A stretch of 64,000 nucleotides of DNA from Deltaproteobacteria bacterium. GTDB taxonomy: Bacteria > Myxococcota_A > Polyangia > Polyangiales > JADJMO01. Made by a program: the position numbers and the translations under genes. The stretch spans positions 22,828-86,827 of the forward strand of contig JALHOE010000010.1 of assembly GCA_022843175.1 (NCBI GenBank). Reading direction: 5' to 3'. Shown in pieces: positions 51,984-59,595 of the stretch; within the stretch, counting starts at the first letter, position 1, and every line of letters starts with the position of its first letter. The notes beneath the pieces are model-generated. The model did not search any database and was not told the origin of the DNA. It worked only from the letters and a program-made list of their open reading frames with translations.

Positions 51984-53873
51984 GTGGCGGGGAGAGTGGC
52001 CACCTCTCTGCGCTCGGTTTCGGTTGGGGACGAGGGACTTCTTCCGCTGACACGCGCCCGGCTGCAGTCGCTGCACCGGGATTGGGACGCGCTCGCGCGC
52101 GACACCGCGCCGTTCCTCGGCCCGACCCCGGTCCTGCTTCAACTGCCGCTCGCGCCCGAGGGCGAACCCCTCCTCGCCGTCGCTCGGAGCAACGGCGCGC
52201 TCGTGGGCGCGCTGCCGGTGGTCCTTCAGGGAAGGACGCTGCTCCCGCTCCGGAGCGTGCACAGCCAGCAGTACGATCTGCTCGGCGACGGCGACGCGGC
52301 CCGCCGGTTGCTCGAGGTGCTCCTCGCCGATCACCGATGGGACGTGATGTGCCTCGGAGATCTCCCCGAGGAGTCGCCGCTCATCGCCGCCGCGCGCGCG
52401 CTCGGAGGCTTTACGCACGCGGTGGTTCACGAGCACCGGCGCTCGCCACAGCTTCCCCTCCCTGGCTTCGAGGAGCGGCTCTCGCACAAGTTCCACACCA
52501 ACCTGCGACGCTGCGAGCGCAAGCTCGAGGGGGCACACTACGAGCGACTGCCTCGCTACGATCGCGCGGCGTTCGCCGACGCGCTGCGCATCGAGGGCCT
52601 CGCCTGGAAGGACGCTGCCGGCAGCTCGATCGCCGCGGACCCCAAGGTCGAGCACGCCTATCGCGCGCTCTGTCGATGGGGCTCGCTGCGTGGCCTGCTG
52701 TCCCTGCACTTCCTCCGCGTCGGCGAACGCCGCGTCGCAGCGCTCGTCGCCTTCGAGCACGGCGGCACCCTGTACGCCATGAAGCTCGGCTACGACCCCG
52801 AGTTCGCGCCCTTCAGCGTCGGCCACCTGCTGATCTGGAACGTCGCGAGAGACGCGGAGCAGAGGGGCCTCACCGTGCTCGACTTCCTCGGACGCGACGA
52901 CGAGTGGAAGCGCCGGTGGACCGATCGGACGCGGAGCTTCGTGTCGCTCGACTTCTACCGCGCGACACCGAGCGCAATCGCTCGGTGGGTCGTCAAGGAG
53001 GAGCTCAAGCCCGGGGCAGCCGCGGTCGCTCCCGTGCTCGCGGGGCTCGCGCGCATCGCCCGCGAGCATCGGCCGATCTGTCAGCGAAACACCACGTTGG
53101 CCGCGCACCCGCCGCTCGAGCGGCTCATCTATCGCTCGCAGCAGGGCCTCGGCATCCGCAGCGGCTTGCGGAAGTTGCGCGAGCCGCCGGCCCCTCCCGG
53201 CCCGCAGTTCGGTCACCCATCGCGGCACGTCGCGGGCAGCCTCGTTCGCGTGCGGTCGCGCGAGGAGATCGAGCGCACGCTCGATCCACACGGGCGCTTG
53301 CGGGGCCTGTCGTTCGTCCCCACGCAGTGGGAGGCCTGCGGCGGCGTCTTCCGCGTGCAGCGGCAGGTCCTGCGGATCCTCGACGATCGCGGGCGCTTCC
53401 GCGCGGTCTCCGGCACGACGCTGCTCGAGGGCGTCGACTGCGGCGGCAAAACGGGAACGGCGGGCTGCGGTCGCCATTGCCCGCTCATGTTCCGCGACGA
53501 GTGGCTCGAATCGGTCGCCGAGATCGACGCCCCGCTCCCCGAGGCGACACCGCCCGAGCGGTTTGTGACCGTGCGGAGCGAGGCCGAGATCCGCGAGACG
53601 CTCGATCGTCACGGCATGAACGACGGCGTGCTCTTCACGCCCGACATCGCCGCGCTCGCCGGCAAGCGCCTCCCGATCGAGGGTCGTCTCGAGCAGGTGT
53701 TCGAGCACGAGCAATGGCTCTCGCCGAAGGCGCCAGTGTTCGTCCTCCGAGGGGCGCACTGCACTGGCTCCGAGTTCGGCGAGGAGGGCCCGTGCCACCG
53801 CGCCTGCGCGCTGCTGTGGCACCGGGATTGGATCCGCGAAGCGGAGCCGGCGGAGGGCGAACCGCCGCGATGA
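51984..53873 (+). CDS. BioF2/FemAB-like acyltransferase fused to a duplicated Cys-motif domain
   Basis: A 629-residue protein with GTG start. Residues about 20-345 are a GNAT/Acetyltransf_6 (BioF2-like) unit: HSQQYDLLGDGDAARRLLEVLL, LSHKFHTNLRRCERKLEGA, LHFLRVGERRVAALVAFEHGGTLYAM and LDFLGRDDEWKRRWTDR. Such enzymes transfer acyl or aminoacyl groups in polysaccharide or peptidoglycan pathways. The C-terminal half contains two copies (about 410-510 and 530-625) of a domain starting VRSREEIERTLD or VRSEAEIRETLD and ending with EGVDCGGKTGTAGCGRHCP or GAHCTGSEFGEEGPCHRAC, then FRDEWLE or WHRDWI. I have no name for this domain. Confidence 0.78.
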   Translation: MAGRVATSLRSVSVGDEGLLPLTRARLQSLHRDWDALARDTAPFLGPTPVLLQLPLAPEGEPLLAVARSNGALVGALPVVLQGRTLLPLRSVHSQQYDLLGDGDAARRLLEVLLADHRWDVMCLGDLPEESPLIAAARALGGFTHAVVHEHRRSPQLPLPGFEERLSHKFHTNLRRCERKLEGAHYERLPRYDRAAFADALRIEGLAWKDAAGSSIAADPKVEHAYRALCRWGSLRGLLSLHFLRVGERRVAALVAFEHGGTLYAMKLGYDPEFAPFSVGHLLIWNVARDAEQRGLTVLDFLGRDDEWKRRWTDRTRSFVSLDFYRATPSAIARWVVKEELKPGAAAVAPVLAGLARIAREHRPICQRNTTLAAHPPLERLIYRSQQGLGIRSGLRKLREPPAPPGPQFGHPSRHVAGSLVRVRSREEIERTLDPHGRLRGLSFVPTQWEACGGVFRVQRQVLRILDDRGRFRAVSGTTLLEGVDCGGKTGTAGCGRHCPLMFRDEWLESVAEIDAPLPEATPPERFVTVRSEAEIRETLDRHGMNDGVLFTPDIAALAGKRLPIEGRLEQVFEHEQWLSPKAPVFVLRGAHCTGSEFGEEGPCHRACALLWHRDWIREAEPAEGEPPR

Positions 53874-53959
53874 GCCGCCCACATGCGCGTCACCTTCGCG
53901 GATCGTGCGAGAAAGACGCTGTAAGATTCACCGCCCGGGCGAGCGCTTAGAGTGGGCGA

Positions 53960-54034
53960 ATGCGGCGGTCGTTGTTGGGCTTCGGCGTGCTGACCGCGTG
54001 CGCGGCGGGTGGCGAGGAAGTCCTCGCGCCATGA
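53960..54034 (+). CDS. 24-codon lipoprotein-signal-like peptide
   Basis: An ATG at 53960 opens a frame of 24 codons ending in TGA that overlaps the ATG of the histidine kinase by ATGA. The product begins MRRSLLGFGVLTAC and goes on AAGGEEVLAP. It has all parts of a lipoprotein signal (two Arg, hydrophobic core, LTAC lipobox) but almost no mature part. It could be a remnant of a truncated lipoprotein gene, a translational leader for the kinase, or a tiny lipopeptide. GC3 and the overlap support translation, weakly. Confidence 0.4.
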   Translation: MRRSLLGFGVLTACAAGGEEVLAP

Positions 54035-54900
54035 CCATTCCCGCCGAGCGAGGAGACAGTCCCCCCTTCCTCGCGATCCTCGACGACACCGCGCGGCTTC
54101 GGGTCGTGGAGGGCGCGCTCGCCGAGGCGCACGAGGCGCTCGAGCGGATGCAAGAACAGCTCGCCGCGATGCGCGAGCAGGTGCTCCGCATGGAGCGCCT
54201 CGCCCGGCTGGGCCGGCTCGCGGGCGGCGTGGCGCACCAAATCCGCAACCCCCTCTCGGTGATGGCGAACGCGAGCCACGTCCTCGCGAAGGTCGCGTGG
54301 CGCGACGACATCGCCCGCGAGGCGGTGGCCATCCTCCAGGACGAGGTCGGTCGCGCCGACCGCATCGTCGGCGATCTCCTCGACTACGCGCGCGTGCGCC
54401 CCCCGGTGCGACGCGCCGTCAGCCTCGACGAGCTCTGCGACGACGCGCTCGCATCACGCGCGATCCCCGGTTCCGTGCGGATCGTGCGAGACCTCCCGGC
54501 CCGCGAGCGGGTGTCGGTCGATGCGATGCAGGTGGTGAGCGCGCTCGGCAACCTCGTCGAGAACGCGATCGAATCCATGCCGAGCGGGGGGACCCTCCGC
54601 CTCGCCGGCCGCCGCGAGGGCGGTCACGTCATCCTCGCCGTCGAGGACACCGGCCACGGGATCGCGCCCGAGGTGCTCGCGCGCCTGTTCGAGCCGCTGG
54701 TCACGACGAAGTCCACAGGCACCGGGCTCGGGCTCACCATCGCGCTCACCCTCATCGAGAACCAGTCCGGCGCGATCGCGTGCATCACGAGCGAGCGCGG
54801 CACCCGGTTCGAGCTTCGCTTGCCACGCGCGGAGACCGCCCCCACGACGGGCGAACACGCGCGTCGCGGGCGCGTCGACGCCAGCTCGCTGCCCGGGTGA
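54031..54900 (+). CDS. Soluble sensor histidine kinase
   Basis: A 289-residue kinase with ATG at 54031; readings from farther upstream have no homology. Residues about 25-60 form a coiled coil (VEGALAEAHEALERMQEQLAAMREQVLRMERL). The H-box is GGVAHQIRNPLSV with His69, followed by DHp helix 2, then the N-box NLVENAIESMPSGG, G1 VEDTGHGI and G2 STGTGLGLTIAL. No membrane segment or sensor domain is present, so input is probably by partner proteins. There is no response regulator next to it. Confidence 0.9.
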   Translation: MTIPAERGDSPPFLAILDDTARLRVVEGALAEAHEALERMQEQLAAMREQVLRMERLARLGRLAGGVAHQIRNPLSVMANASHVLAKVAWRDDIAREAVAILQDEVGRADRIVGDLLDYARVRPPVRRAVSLDELCDDALASRAIPGSVRIVRDLPARERVSVDAMQVVSALGNLVENAIESMPSGGTLRLAGRREGGHVILAVEDTGHGIAPEVLARLFEPLVTTKSTGTGLGLTIALTLIENQSGAIACITSERGTRFELRLPRAETAPTTGEHARRGRVDASSLPG

Positions 54901-54910
54901 GCGCGCGCGG

Positions 54911-55618
54911 TCAGTAGTGATAGGCGAGCGAATAGCCCGCGCACATCAGCGACGAGCCGTCGCCGCGCACCGTGACCGTGATCTTGGCGTCGTCGCTGGT
55001 CGTGCCGGTGCAGTTGATCTCGATCTCGACCTCGCTGCCGCAGCACTCGGTGCCGGTCTTGGTGCCTTTCGGGCAGCTCTTGACCTCGGTCGTGCCGCTC
55101 TTGCACGCGGCCTTGATGCAGACGCGCACCGAGCCCGTGGCCTTGACGGTCGGGTTCACCGAGCAGCCGAACGAGTCGGTGCCGTCGAACGTGAGCACGT
55201 CGACGTCGGACGACGTGGAGAGCACGCCACCGATGCTCTTGCCGCTCCCGTCGCAGTCGTCGATCGTGCCGAGCGCACGCGCGGTCGCCGGCGTGTCGTT
55301 CGGCTCGGGCTCCTCGGCCGCGCACGAGGTCGGCCCGGTGTCGGCCGGCGCCGTGTCGGTGCCGCTGCCGGTGTCCTCGGCGCGGGAGTCCTCGGTGGCG
55401 GAGTCCGCGACGCCCGAGTCGGTCACGCTGCTGCCGGTGTCGTTCTCGATCGGGGTGGCGGTGTCCTCTTCGGAGGCGGTGTCCTCCTCGGTCGCGCCGC
55501 TGTCGGCCCGCGCGTCGCTCCGGCCCTTGATGACGCCGTCCTCTTCGGCGTCGGCTCCCGTGGCACACGAGGTGAGGAGCACGAGCGACAGAAGGGGCAG
55601 CCATCGAAACGCCGGCAT
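54911..55618 (-). CDS. Lipoprotein with Asp/Thr linker and PPC-like C-terminal domain
   Basis: A 235-residue lipoprotein (lipobox LTSC), with a very long acidic linker rich in Thr, Ser and Asp up to about residue 100. The C-terminal 135 residues begin EEPEPNDTPATARALGTIDDCDG, continue DVDVLTFDG and GCSVNP, and end CAGYSLAYHY with six or more conserved cysteines. I recall this EPNDT...D.D.F...C domain in many secreted proteins of Polyangiales; it resembles a pre-peptidase C-terminal fold. No enzyme motif is seen. Confidence 0.78.
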   Translation of the reverse strand: MPAFRWLPLLSLVLLTSCATGADAEEDGVIKGRSDARADSGATEEDTASEEDTATPIENDTGSSVTDSGVADSATEDSRAEDTGSGTDTAPADTGPTSCAAEEPEPNDTPATARALGTIDDCDGSGKSIGGVLSTSSDVDVLTFDGTDSFGCSVNPTVKATGSVRVCIKAACKSGTTEVKSCPKGTKTGTECCGSEVEIEINCTGTTSDDAKITVTVRGDGSSLMCAGYSLAYHY

Positions 55619-55672
55619 CCCAGAGGTTTACCGCAGAAAGGTCGCTGCGTCGCGCGCGCGCGGGCGAGAGGG

Positions 55673-56476
55673 CTAGCGATATTGGTATTCAACCTCGTTG
55701 AGGTGCTCGCCCTCGAGCTCGCCCGCGGCCTCGGGCGCGGTGCCGCGGAACTTCCCGTGCATCATGAATGTGCGCACCCAGCCGGTCGCCGGATCGACGG
55801 TGAGCGTGCCATCGAACGCGCCCTTCACGTCGAAGCGGTGCTGCTTGCCCTCGATCGTGAGGTGCACGTCGAACGCGGCGCCGCCGCGGTGGATCACCTC
55901 GGCCGAGGTGACGCGCGCCTCGGCGCTCTCGCTCTTGCGCGCGAAGTGGATGCGGAAGGCGTCTTCGTACTCGGGCACGCGCGCGTCGGTGCTGACGACG
56001 CCGCTCGGGGCGTGGGCGAGGAACGGGTCGGGTTGGCCGAGCAGGCGATACCGGTCGCGGAGATCGTCCTCGTCGTCGGCGGAGACCGCGGGCGCGATCG
56101 ACAGCTTGCCGTCGTACGAGAGCTCGAGCTTGCGACCGGCCATCCCGGGGAGCGGGAAGGTGCCCTTCGGCACCTGCGCGACGCGCTCGTCGCGGGTGAT
56201 GTGGATGAAGAGCCTCTTGATCGCGAAGCCGTCGACGGCGCGGATCGTCTCTTCGGTCTCGCTGTGGGTCTCGACGTTCTGGCCGGTCGCGTTCTGCCCG
56301 GGCCACGCGGGGATGGCCATCTTCTGGATGGTGTGACGCCGGACGAGCGCGACACGGCCGACCGCCGGCGCGACGACGGCGATCGTGCCGCCGGCCGGAC
56401 GCGCGCCGGGCGGAGGAGACGCGCCCTTCGGCGAGGGACAGCCGACGAGCAGCAAGAAGACGAGCGCGCGCCTCAT
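55673..56476 (-). CDS. Hypothetical lipoprotein coupled to an MFS transporter
   Basis: A 267-residue lipoprotein (signal RRALVFLLLVGC). The ATG at 56476 overlaps the stop of the MFS gene by 4 bp. The mature part is beta-rich (HTIQKMAIPAWPGQNATGQNVETHSETEE in parts MAIPAWPGQ and VETHSETEE, LELSYDGKLSIAP, HRFDVKGAFDGTLTVDPATGWV, FMMHGKFRG), reminiscent of bacterial DUF6263-like proteins that contain a repeated 'strand-Gly-strand' pattern. No recognised function. It is the last gene of a three-gene PlsC-MFS-lipoprotein operon. Confidence 0.75.
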   Translation of the reverse strand: MRRALVFLLLVGCPSPKGASPPPGARPAGGTIAVVAPAVGRVALVRRHTIQKMAIPAWPGQNATGQNVETHSETEETIRAVDGFAIKRLFIHITRDERVAQVPKGTFPLPGMAGRKLELSYDGKLSIAPAVSADDEDDLRDRYRLLGQPDPFLAHAPSGVVSTDARVPEYEDAFRIHFARKSESAEARVTSAEVIHRGGAAFDVHLTIEGKQHRFDVKGAFDGTLTVDPATGWVRTFMMHGKFRGTAPEAAGELEGEHLNEVEYQYR

Positions 56477-57687
56477 GCCTCCTCGACGTAGTCGAGATCC
56501 TTGCCGTACGTCTCGCGGAGCTGCGAGGCGGCGATGAGCGCGATGACGATGGTCACCGCGCCGACGGCGATCGCGCTCCCGCGGAGGCCGAGCGGTCGCT
56601 GGAGCGCCTGAAACGCGAGGGTGATCGGCACGACGGCGCCGCGGACGAAGTTCGGCGCGGTCGTGGTCACCGTCGCGCGCACGTTGGTGCCGAACTGCTC
56701 GCTCGCCACGGTGACGAACACCGCCCAGTAGCCGGTCGCGAAGCCGAGCAGCGTGCACACCACGTAGAAGCTCGTGAGCGAGGCGCCGCCGAACGCGAAG
56801 TAGGCGCCGATCATCGCGGCGGTGAGCAGGACGAAGAGGATCAGCACGCGGCGACGGCTCTTGAGCGCTTGGCTCAGGAGCCCGCTCCCGAGATCGCCGG
56901 CCGCGAGGCCGATGTACGACCACTTCACGGCCTGCGCGGCCTCGGGCTTGACCGTCATGCCCATCGCCGCGCCGAGCTCCGGCGAGAACGTGACGAGGAT
57001 GCCGACCGCGTACCAGATGGGCACGCCGACGAGGATCACGGCGAGGTAGCGGCGCACGCGGTCGGCGCTGCGGAAGAGGCCGAGGAAATCGCCGCGCTTC
57101 ACGTTCGACTTCTTCACCGACTCGAACAACCCCGATTCGAGGACGCCGATGCGCAGCAGCAAGAGCGCGAGCCCGAGCCCGCCGCCCACGAAGTACGCGA
57201 CGCGCCAATCGAACATCCGGCCGACCTGCGCGGCGACGACCGCGCCGAGGATGCCGATGGTGGCGACGATGGTGGTGCCGTAGCCGCGCGACTCGCGGTG
57301 CATGATCTCGCTGACCAGCGTGATCCCGGCGCCGAGCTCACCCGCGAGGCCGACGCCGGCGATGAAGCGCCAGGCGGCGTAGGCCTCGACCGAGTGCACG
57401 AGGCCGTTGGCGATGTTGGCGAGCGAGTAGAGCGCGATCGAGCCGAAGAGCACGCTGAGCCGGCCGCGCTTGTCTCCGAGGATGCCCCACAGCACGCCGC
57501 CGATGAGCATGCCGCCCATCTGCATGTTGATGAGGAGGACGCCCTTGGCGAGGAGCTCGCTCGCCGGCACGCCGATCGACTGCAGGCTCTTCTGGCGGAC
57601 GATGCTGAAGAGCAGGAGGTCGTAGATGTCGACGAAGTAGCCGAGCGCCGCGACGAGGATGGCGAGGGTTGCGCGGCGCGAGGTCAC
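56473..57687 (-). CDS. Major facilitator superfamily transporter
   Basis: A 404-residue protein with 12 likely membrane helices. The family motif between helices 2 and 3 is WGILGDKRGRLSVLF, and YAAWRFIAGVGLAGELGAGITLVSE matches the sugar/organic-acid-type signature of metabolite:H+ symporters. The VATIGILGAVVAAQVG and FVTVASEQFGTNVRATVTTT motifs are similar to those of sialate or aromatic acid:H+ symporters. It overlaps the PlsC gene by 4 bp upstream and the lipoprotein by 4 bp downstream. The substrate is not known. Confidence 0.87.
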   Translation of the reverse strand: MTSRRATLAILVAALGYFVDIYDLLLFSIVRQKSLQSIGVPASELLAKGVLLINMQMGGMLIGGVLWGILGDKRGRLSVLFGSIALYSLANIANGLVHSVEAYAAWRFIAGVGLAGELGAGITLVSEIMHRESRGYGTTIVATIGILGAVVAAQVGRMFDWRVAYFVGGGLGLALLLLRIGVLESGLFESVKKSNVKRGDFLGLFRSADRVRRYLAVILVGVPIWYAVGILVTFSPELGAAMGMTVKPEAAQAVKWSYIGLAAGDLGSGLLSQALKSRRRVLILFVLLTAAMIGAYFAFGGASLTSFYVVCTLLGFATGYWAVFVTVASEQFGTNVRATVTTTAPNFVRGAVVPITLAFQALQRPLGLRGSAIAVGAVTIVIALIAASQLRETYGKDLDYVEEA

Positions 57688-58472
57688 GCACGCTGCGATA
57701 TCACAGCCGGGTCCAGTTCGGCGAGCGCCGGCAGGTCGTGATACCCGAGGCGCTTGCGGAGCTCGGTCACCTCGGTGCCGATGCGCGTGCGGGCGCGGTC
57801 GCGCAACGTGGCGACGTCGAGACCGGTGGACTCAATCGGCTCGAGGACCTTCACGACCGCGTTGGCGTCGCCGAACCACTTGGAGCCCTTGGGCCGGCAG
57901 TTGCGGGTGCCCGCGAGGGCGAGCGGCAACACCGGCACGCCCATGTCGACGGCGAGCTGGAACGCACCATCCTTGAAGGGCAGGAGCCGGCCGTCCTTGG
58001 AGCGGGTGCCCTCGGGGAAGATCATCACCGGCATGCCGGCCGAGAGCGTGCGCCTCGCCTCGTCCATCATTTGCTGGACCGACTCGCGCGCGCCGCGGCG
58101 AAGGGGGATGTCGCCGCCGAACTTCATCATGGTGCCGAGGACCGGCATCTTGAAGATCTCCTCCTTCGCGATCCAACGCATGTCCCACGGGAGGTGCGAG
58201 AGAAGAAACGGATCGGCCGTGGACTCGTGGTTCGACACGACGACGTACGCGCGCGAGAGGATGTCGCCCGGGGCCTCGCCCTCGACCTTGAACTTCCACA
58301 GCGGGGTGAGGTTGGACGTCACGCGACCGAACCGGCGCATCCACTGGCCGGGGACGCGCTGCGTCACGTCGCCGCGATGCAGCAGGTGGGCGAGCCCCAT
58401 CGCCGGGAGAAAGAGCGCAACGCACGCACCGAACTCGGCGTAGGTGTAGAGCCCAACGGCGGCGATCTTCAT
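57684..58472 (-). CDS. plsC: 1-acyl-sn-glycerol-3-phosphate acyltransferase (PlsC family)
   Basis: A 262-residue membrane-bound acyltransferase. A hydrophobic N terminus (ACVALFLPAMGLAHLL) is followed by the catalytic HX4D motif NHESTAD and the glycerol-phosphate-binding FPEGTRS, with GGDIPLRRGA and PVLPLALAGTRN between and after. It acylates lysophosphatidic acid at the sn-2 position in membrane lipid synthesis. Gene order PlsC-MFS-lipoprotein with 4-bp overlaps indicates one transcript. It is divergent from the coiled-coil gene at 58554. A second PlsC domain exists in the five-domain enzyme at 16120. Confidence 0.88.
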   Translation of the reverse strand: MKIAAVGLYTYAEFGACVALFLPAMGLAHLLHRGDVTQRVPGQWMRRFGRVTSNLTPLWKFKVEGEAPGDILSRAYVVVSNHESTADPFLLSHLPWDMRWIAKEEIFKMPVLGTMMKFGGDIPLRRGARESVQQMMDEARRTLSAGMPVMIFPEGTRSKDGRLLPFKDGAFQLAVDMGVPVLPLALAGTRNCRPKGSKWFGDANAVVKVLEPIESTGLDVATLRDRARTRIGTEVTELRKRLGYHDLPALAELDPAVISQRA

Positions 58473-58553
58473 GGCCTGTTTCTAGGCGTTTTCGCCTCAA
58501 GAGCGGCTCACGGTTTCGTCAGGATCGCGTCAGCCTGTAGAGTCGCTGGCCAC

Positions 58554-59153
58554 ATGGGACAGAAGAACCCCGAGGCGCGCGCGCCTCTGACCGAGGCGGC
58601 TGCCGCGCTCGAGGCCGAGCTCAAGAGGTTTGAGGAGATGGCGTCGGCGGCGCGGAAGATGCCGCTCGACACCGAGAAGAACCTCGGCCGGGCCGCGCGC
58701 GCCCTCCAGGAGACCGCAGACGCGCAGGAGCGAACGGCCGAGCTGGTCCGTGCCCTGGTCTCGGCGATCAACCACGCGCGCGACCAACAGCAGGCGCAGG
58801 CCGAGGCGCTGCTCGCGCGCGCCGAGGAGCTCAAGGCTCAAACCGAGAACCTGGAGGACCTCCTCGGCCGGTTCAAGACGCTCGGCGCCGACGCGCGGGA
58901 GATCCAGGGCCTCGTCCAGCTCGCGAGCGAGAAGGGCGCGGCGAGGGATCTGCCGGGCGCGCTCGAGGTGCTCGAACGCGCACGCGAGAAGATCGACGCC
59001 ATCGCCGCGAGCGCCAACGACCTCGCGAGCGACGCGAAGACGAAGGGCATCCACGACGTCGAGCGGGAGGCCGACTCGCTCCGGCAGCAACTGCTCGCCG
59101 CGCGCAACAAGCTCGGACTCCTGCAGCAGGGCCTCTCGCAGAAGAAGTCCTGA
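58554..59153 (+). CDS. Coiled-coil protein of unknown function
   Basis: A 199-residue, nearly all-helical protein with heptad patterns throughout (LTEAAAALEAELKRFEEMASAA, LGRAARALQETADAQERTAELVRAL, QQAQAEALLARAEELKAQTENLEDLLGRF, VEREADSLRQQLLAARNKLG). No signal peptide or membrane segment. It is Ala/Gln/Glu-rich and probably oligomerises in the cytoplasm. A decayed lipoprotein gene starts within its stop codon. Confidence 0.75.
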   Translation: MGQKNPEARAPLTEAAAALEAELKRFEEMASAARKMPLDTEKNLGRAARALQETADAQERTAELVRALVSAINHARDQQQAQAEALLARAEELKAQTENLEDLLGRFKTLGADAREIQGLVQLASEKGAARDLPGALEVLERAREKIDAIAASANDLASDAKTKGIHDVEREADSLRQQLLAARNKLGLLQQGLSQKKS

Positions 59154-59504
59154 TGCGGCTCCTTCTTGTGTTGGCGATCGGGTGCAGCGCGGCGCCCGCG
59201 CCCGTTCTGCAGAACCCAGAGGGGCCGTCGGCCGTGTGCCTCTCGGTATGCGCTTCGACGGCAAGGACTTCGTGGTCGACCCGAGAAGCGCGCGCTGCTC
59301 GCGACGCTCGACGACGCGAGCGGGGCGCCGGTGCGCGTCGGCGAGCAGCTGGTGTTCCCCGCGGCGCGGGGCGGCGTCGTGGTTGTGCACCGCACCACGG
59401 GCGAGAAGAAGACGCTGCTGCTCAGCGAGCAGACGGAGGTCTGCGCGGTGGGGCCGCACCTGGTGAGCAGGGCCGGCTGCGACGAGTTGGCGGCCTGTCC
59501 CTGA
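59153..59504 (+). pseudogene. Frameshifted lipoprotein gene (propeller-like)
   Basis: A lipoprotein start (MRLLLVLAIGC, linker AAPAPVLQNPEG) overlaps the previous stop by one base. The protein-like sequence then moves to another frame (LGMRFDGKDFVVDPRS) near base 59250. Near 59283 it moves to the third frame (EKRALLATLDDASGAPVRVG, FPAARGGVVVVHRTTGEKKTLLLSEQ, GPHLVSRAGCDELAACP, stop at 59504). Three frames in order require two shifts of the same sense. The content resembles the lipoprotein at 43938. Either the gene has decayed or the sequence has two indel errors. Confidence 0.6.
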
Positions 59505-59595
59505 GCGAGATGGCGTGCGCGAGCTGGGACCGTCCCTGAACGACGAAGTGTAGAGGGAGGCAGCTCACGCGCGTGCGCGCGGTACGCTCCATTCG

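Noticed and set aside
58484..58497. Small hairpin AGGCG-TTTT-CGCCT between divergent plsC and coiled-coil genes
   Set aside because: Only five base pairs, in a divergent promoter region; no evidence that it is a terminator or operator.
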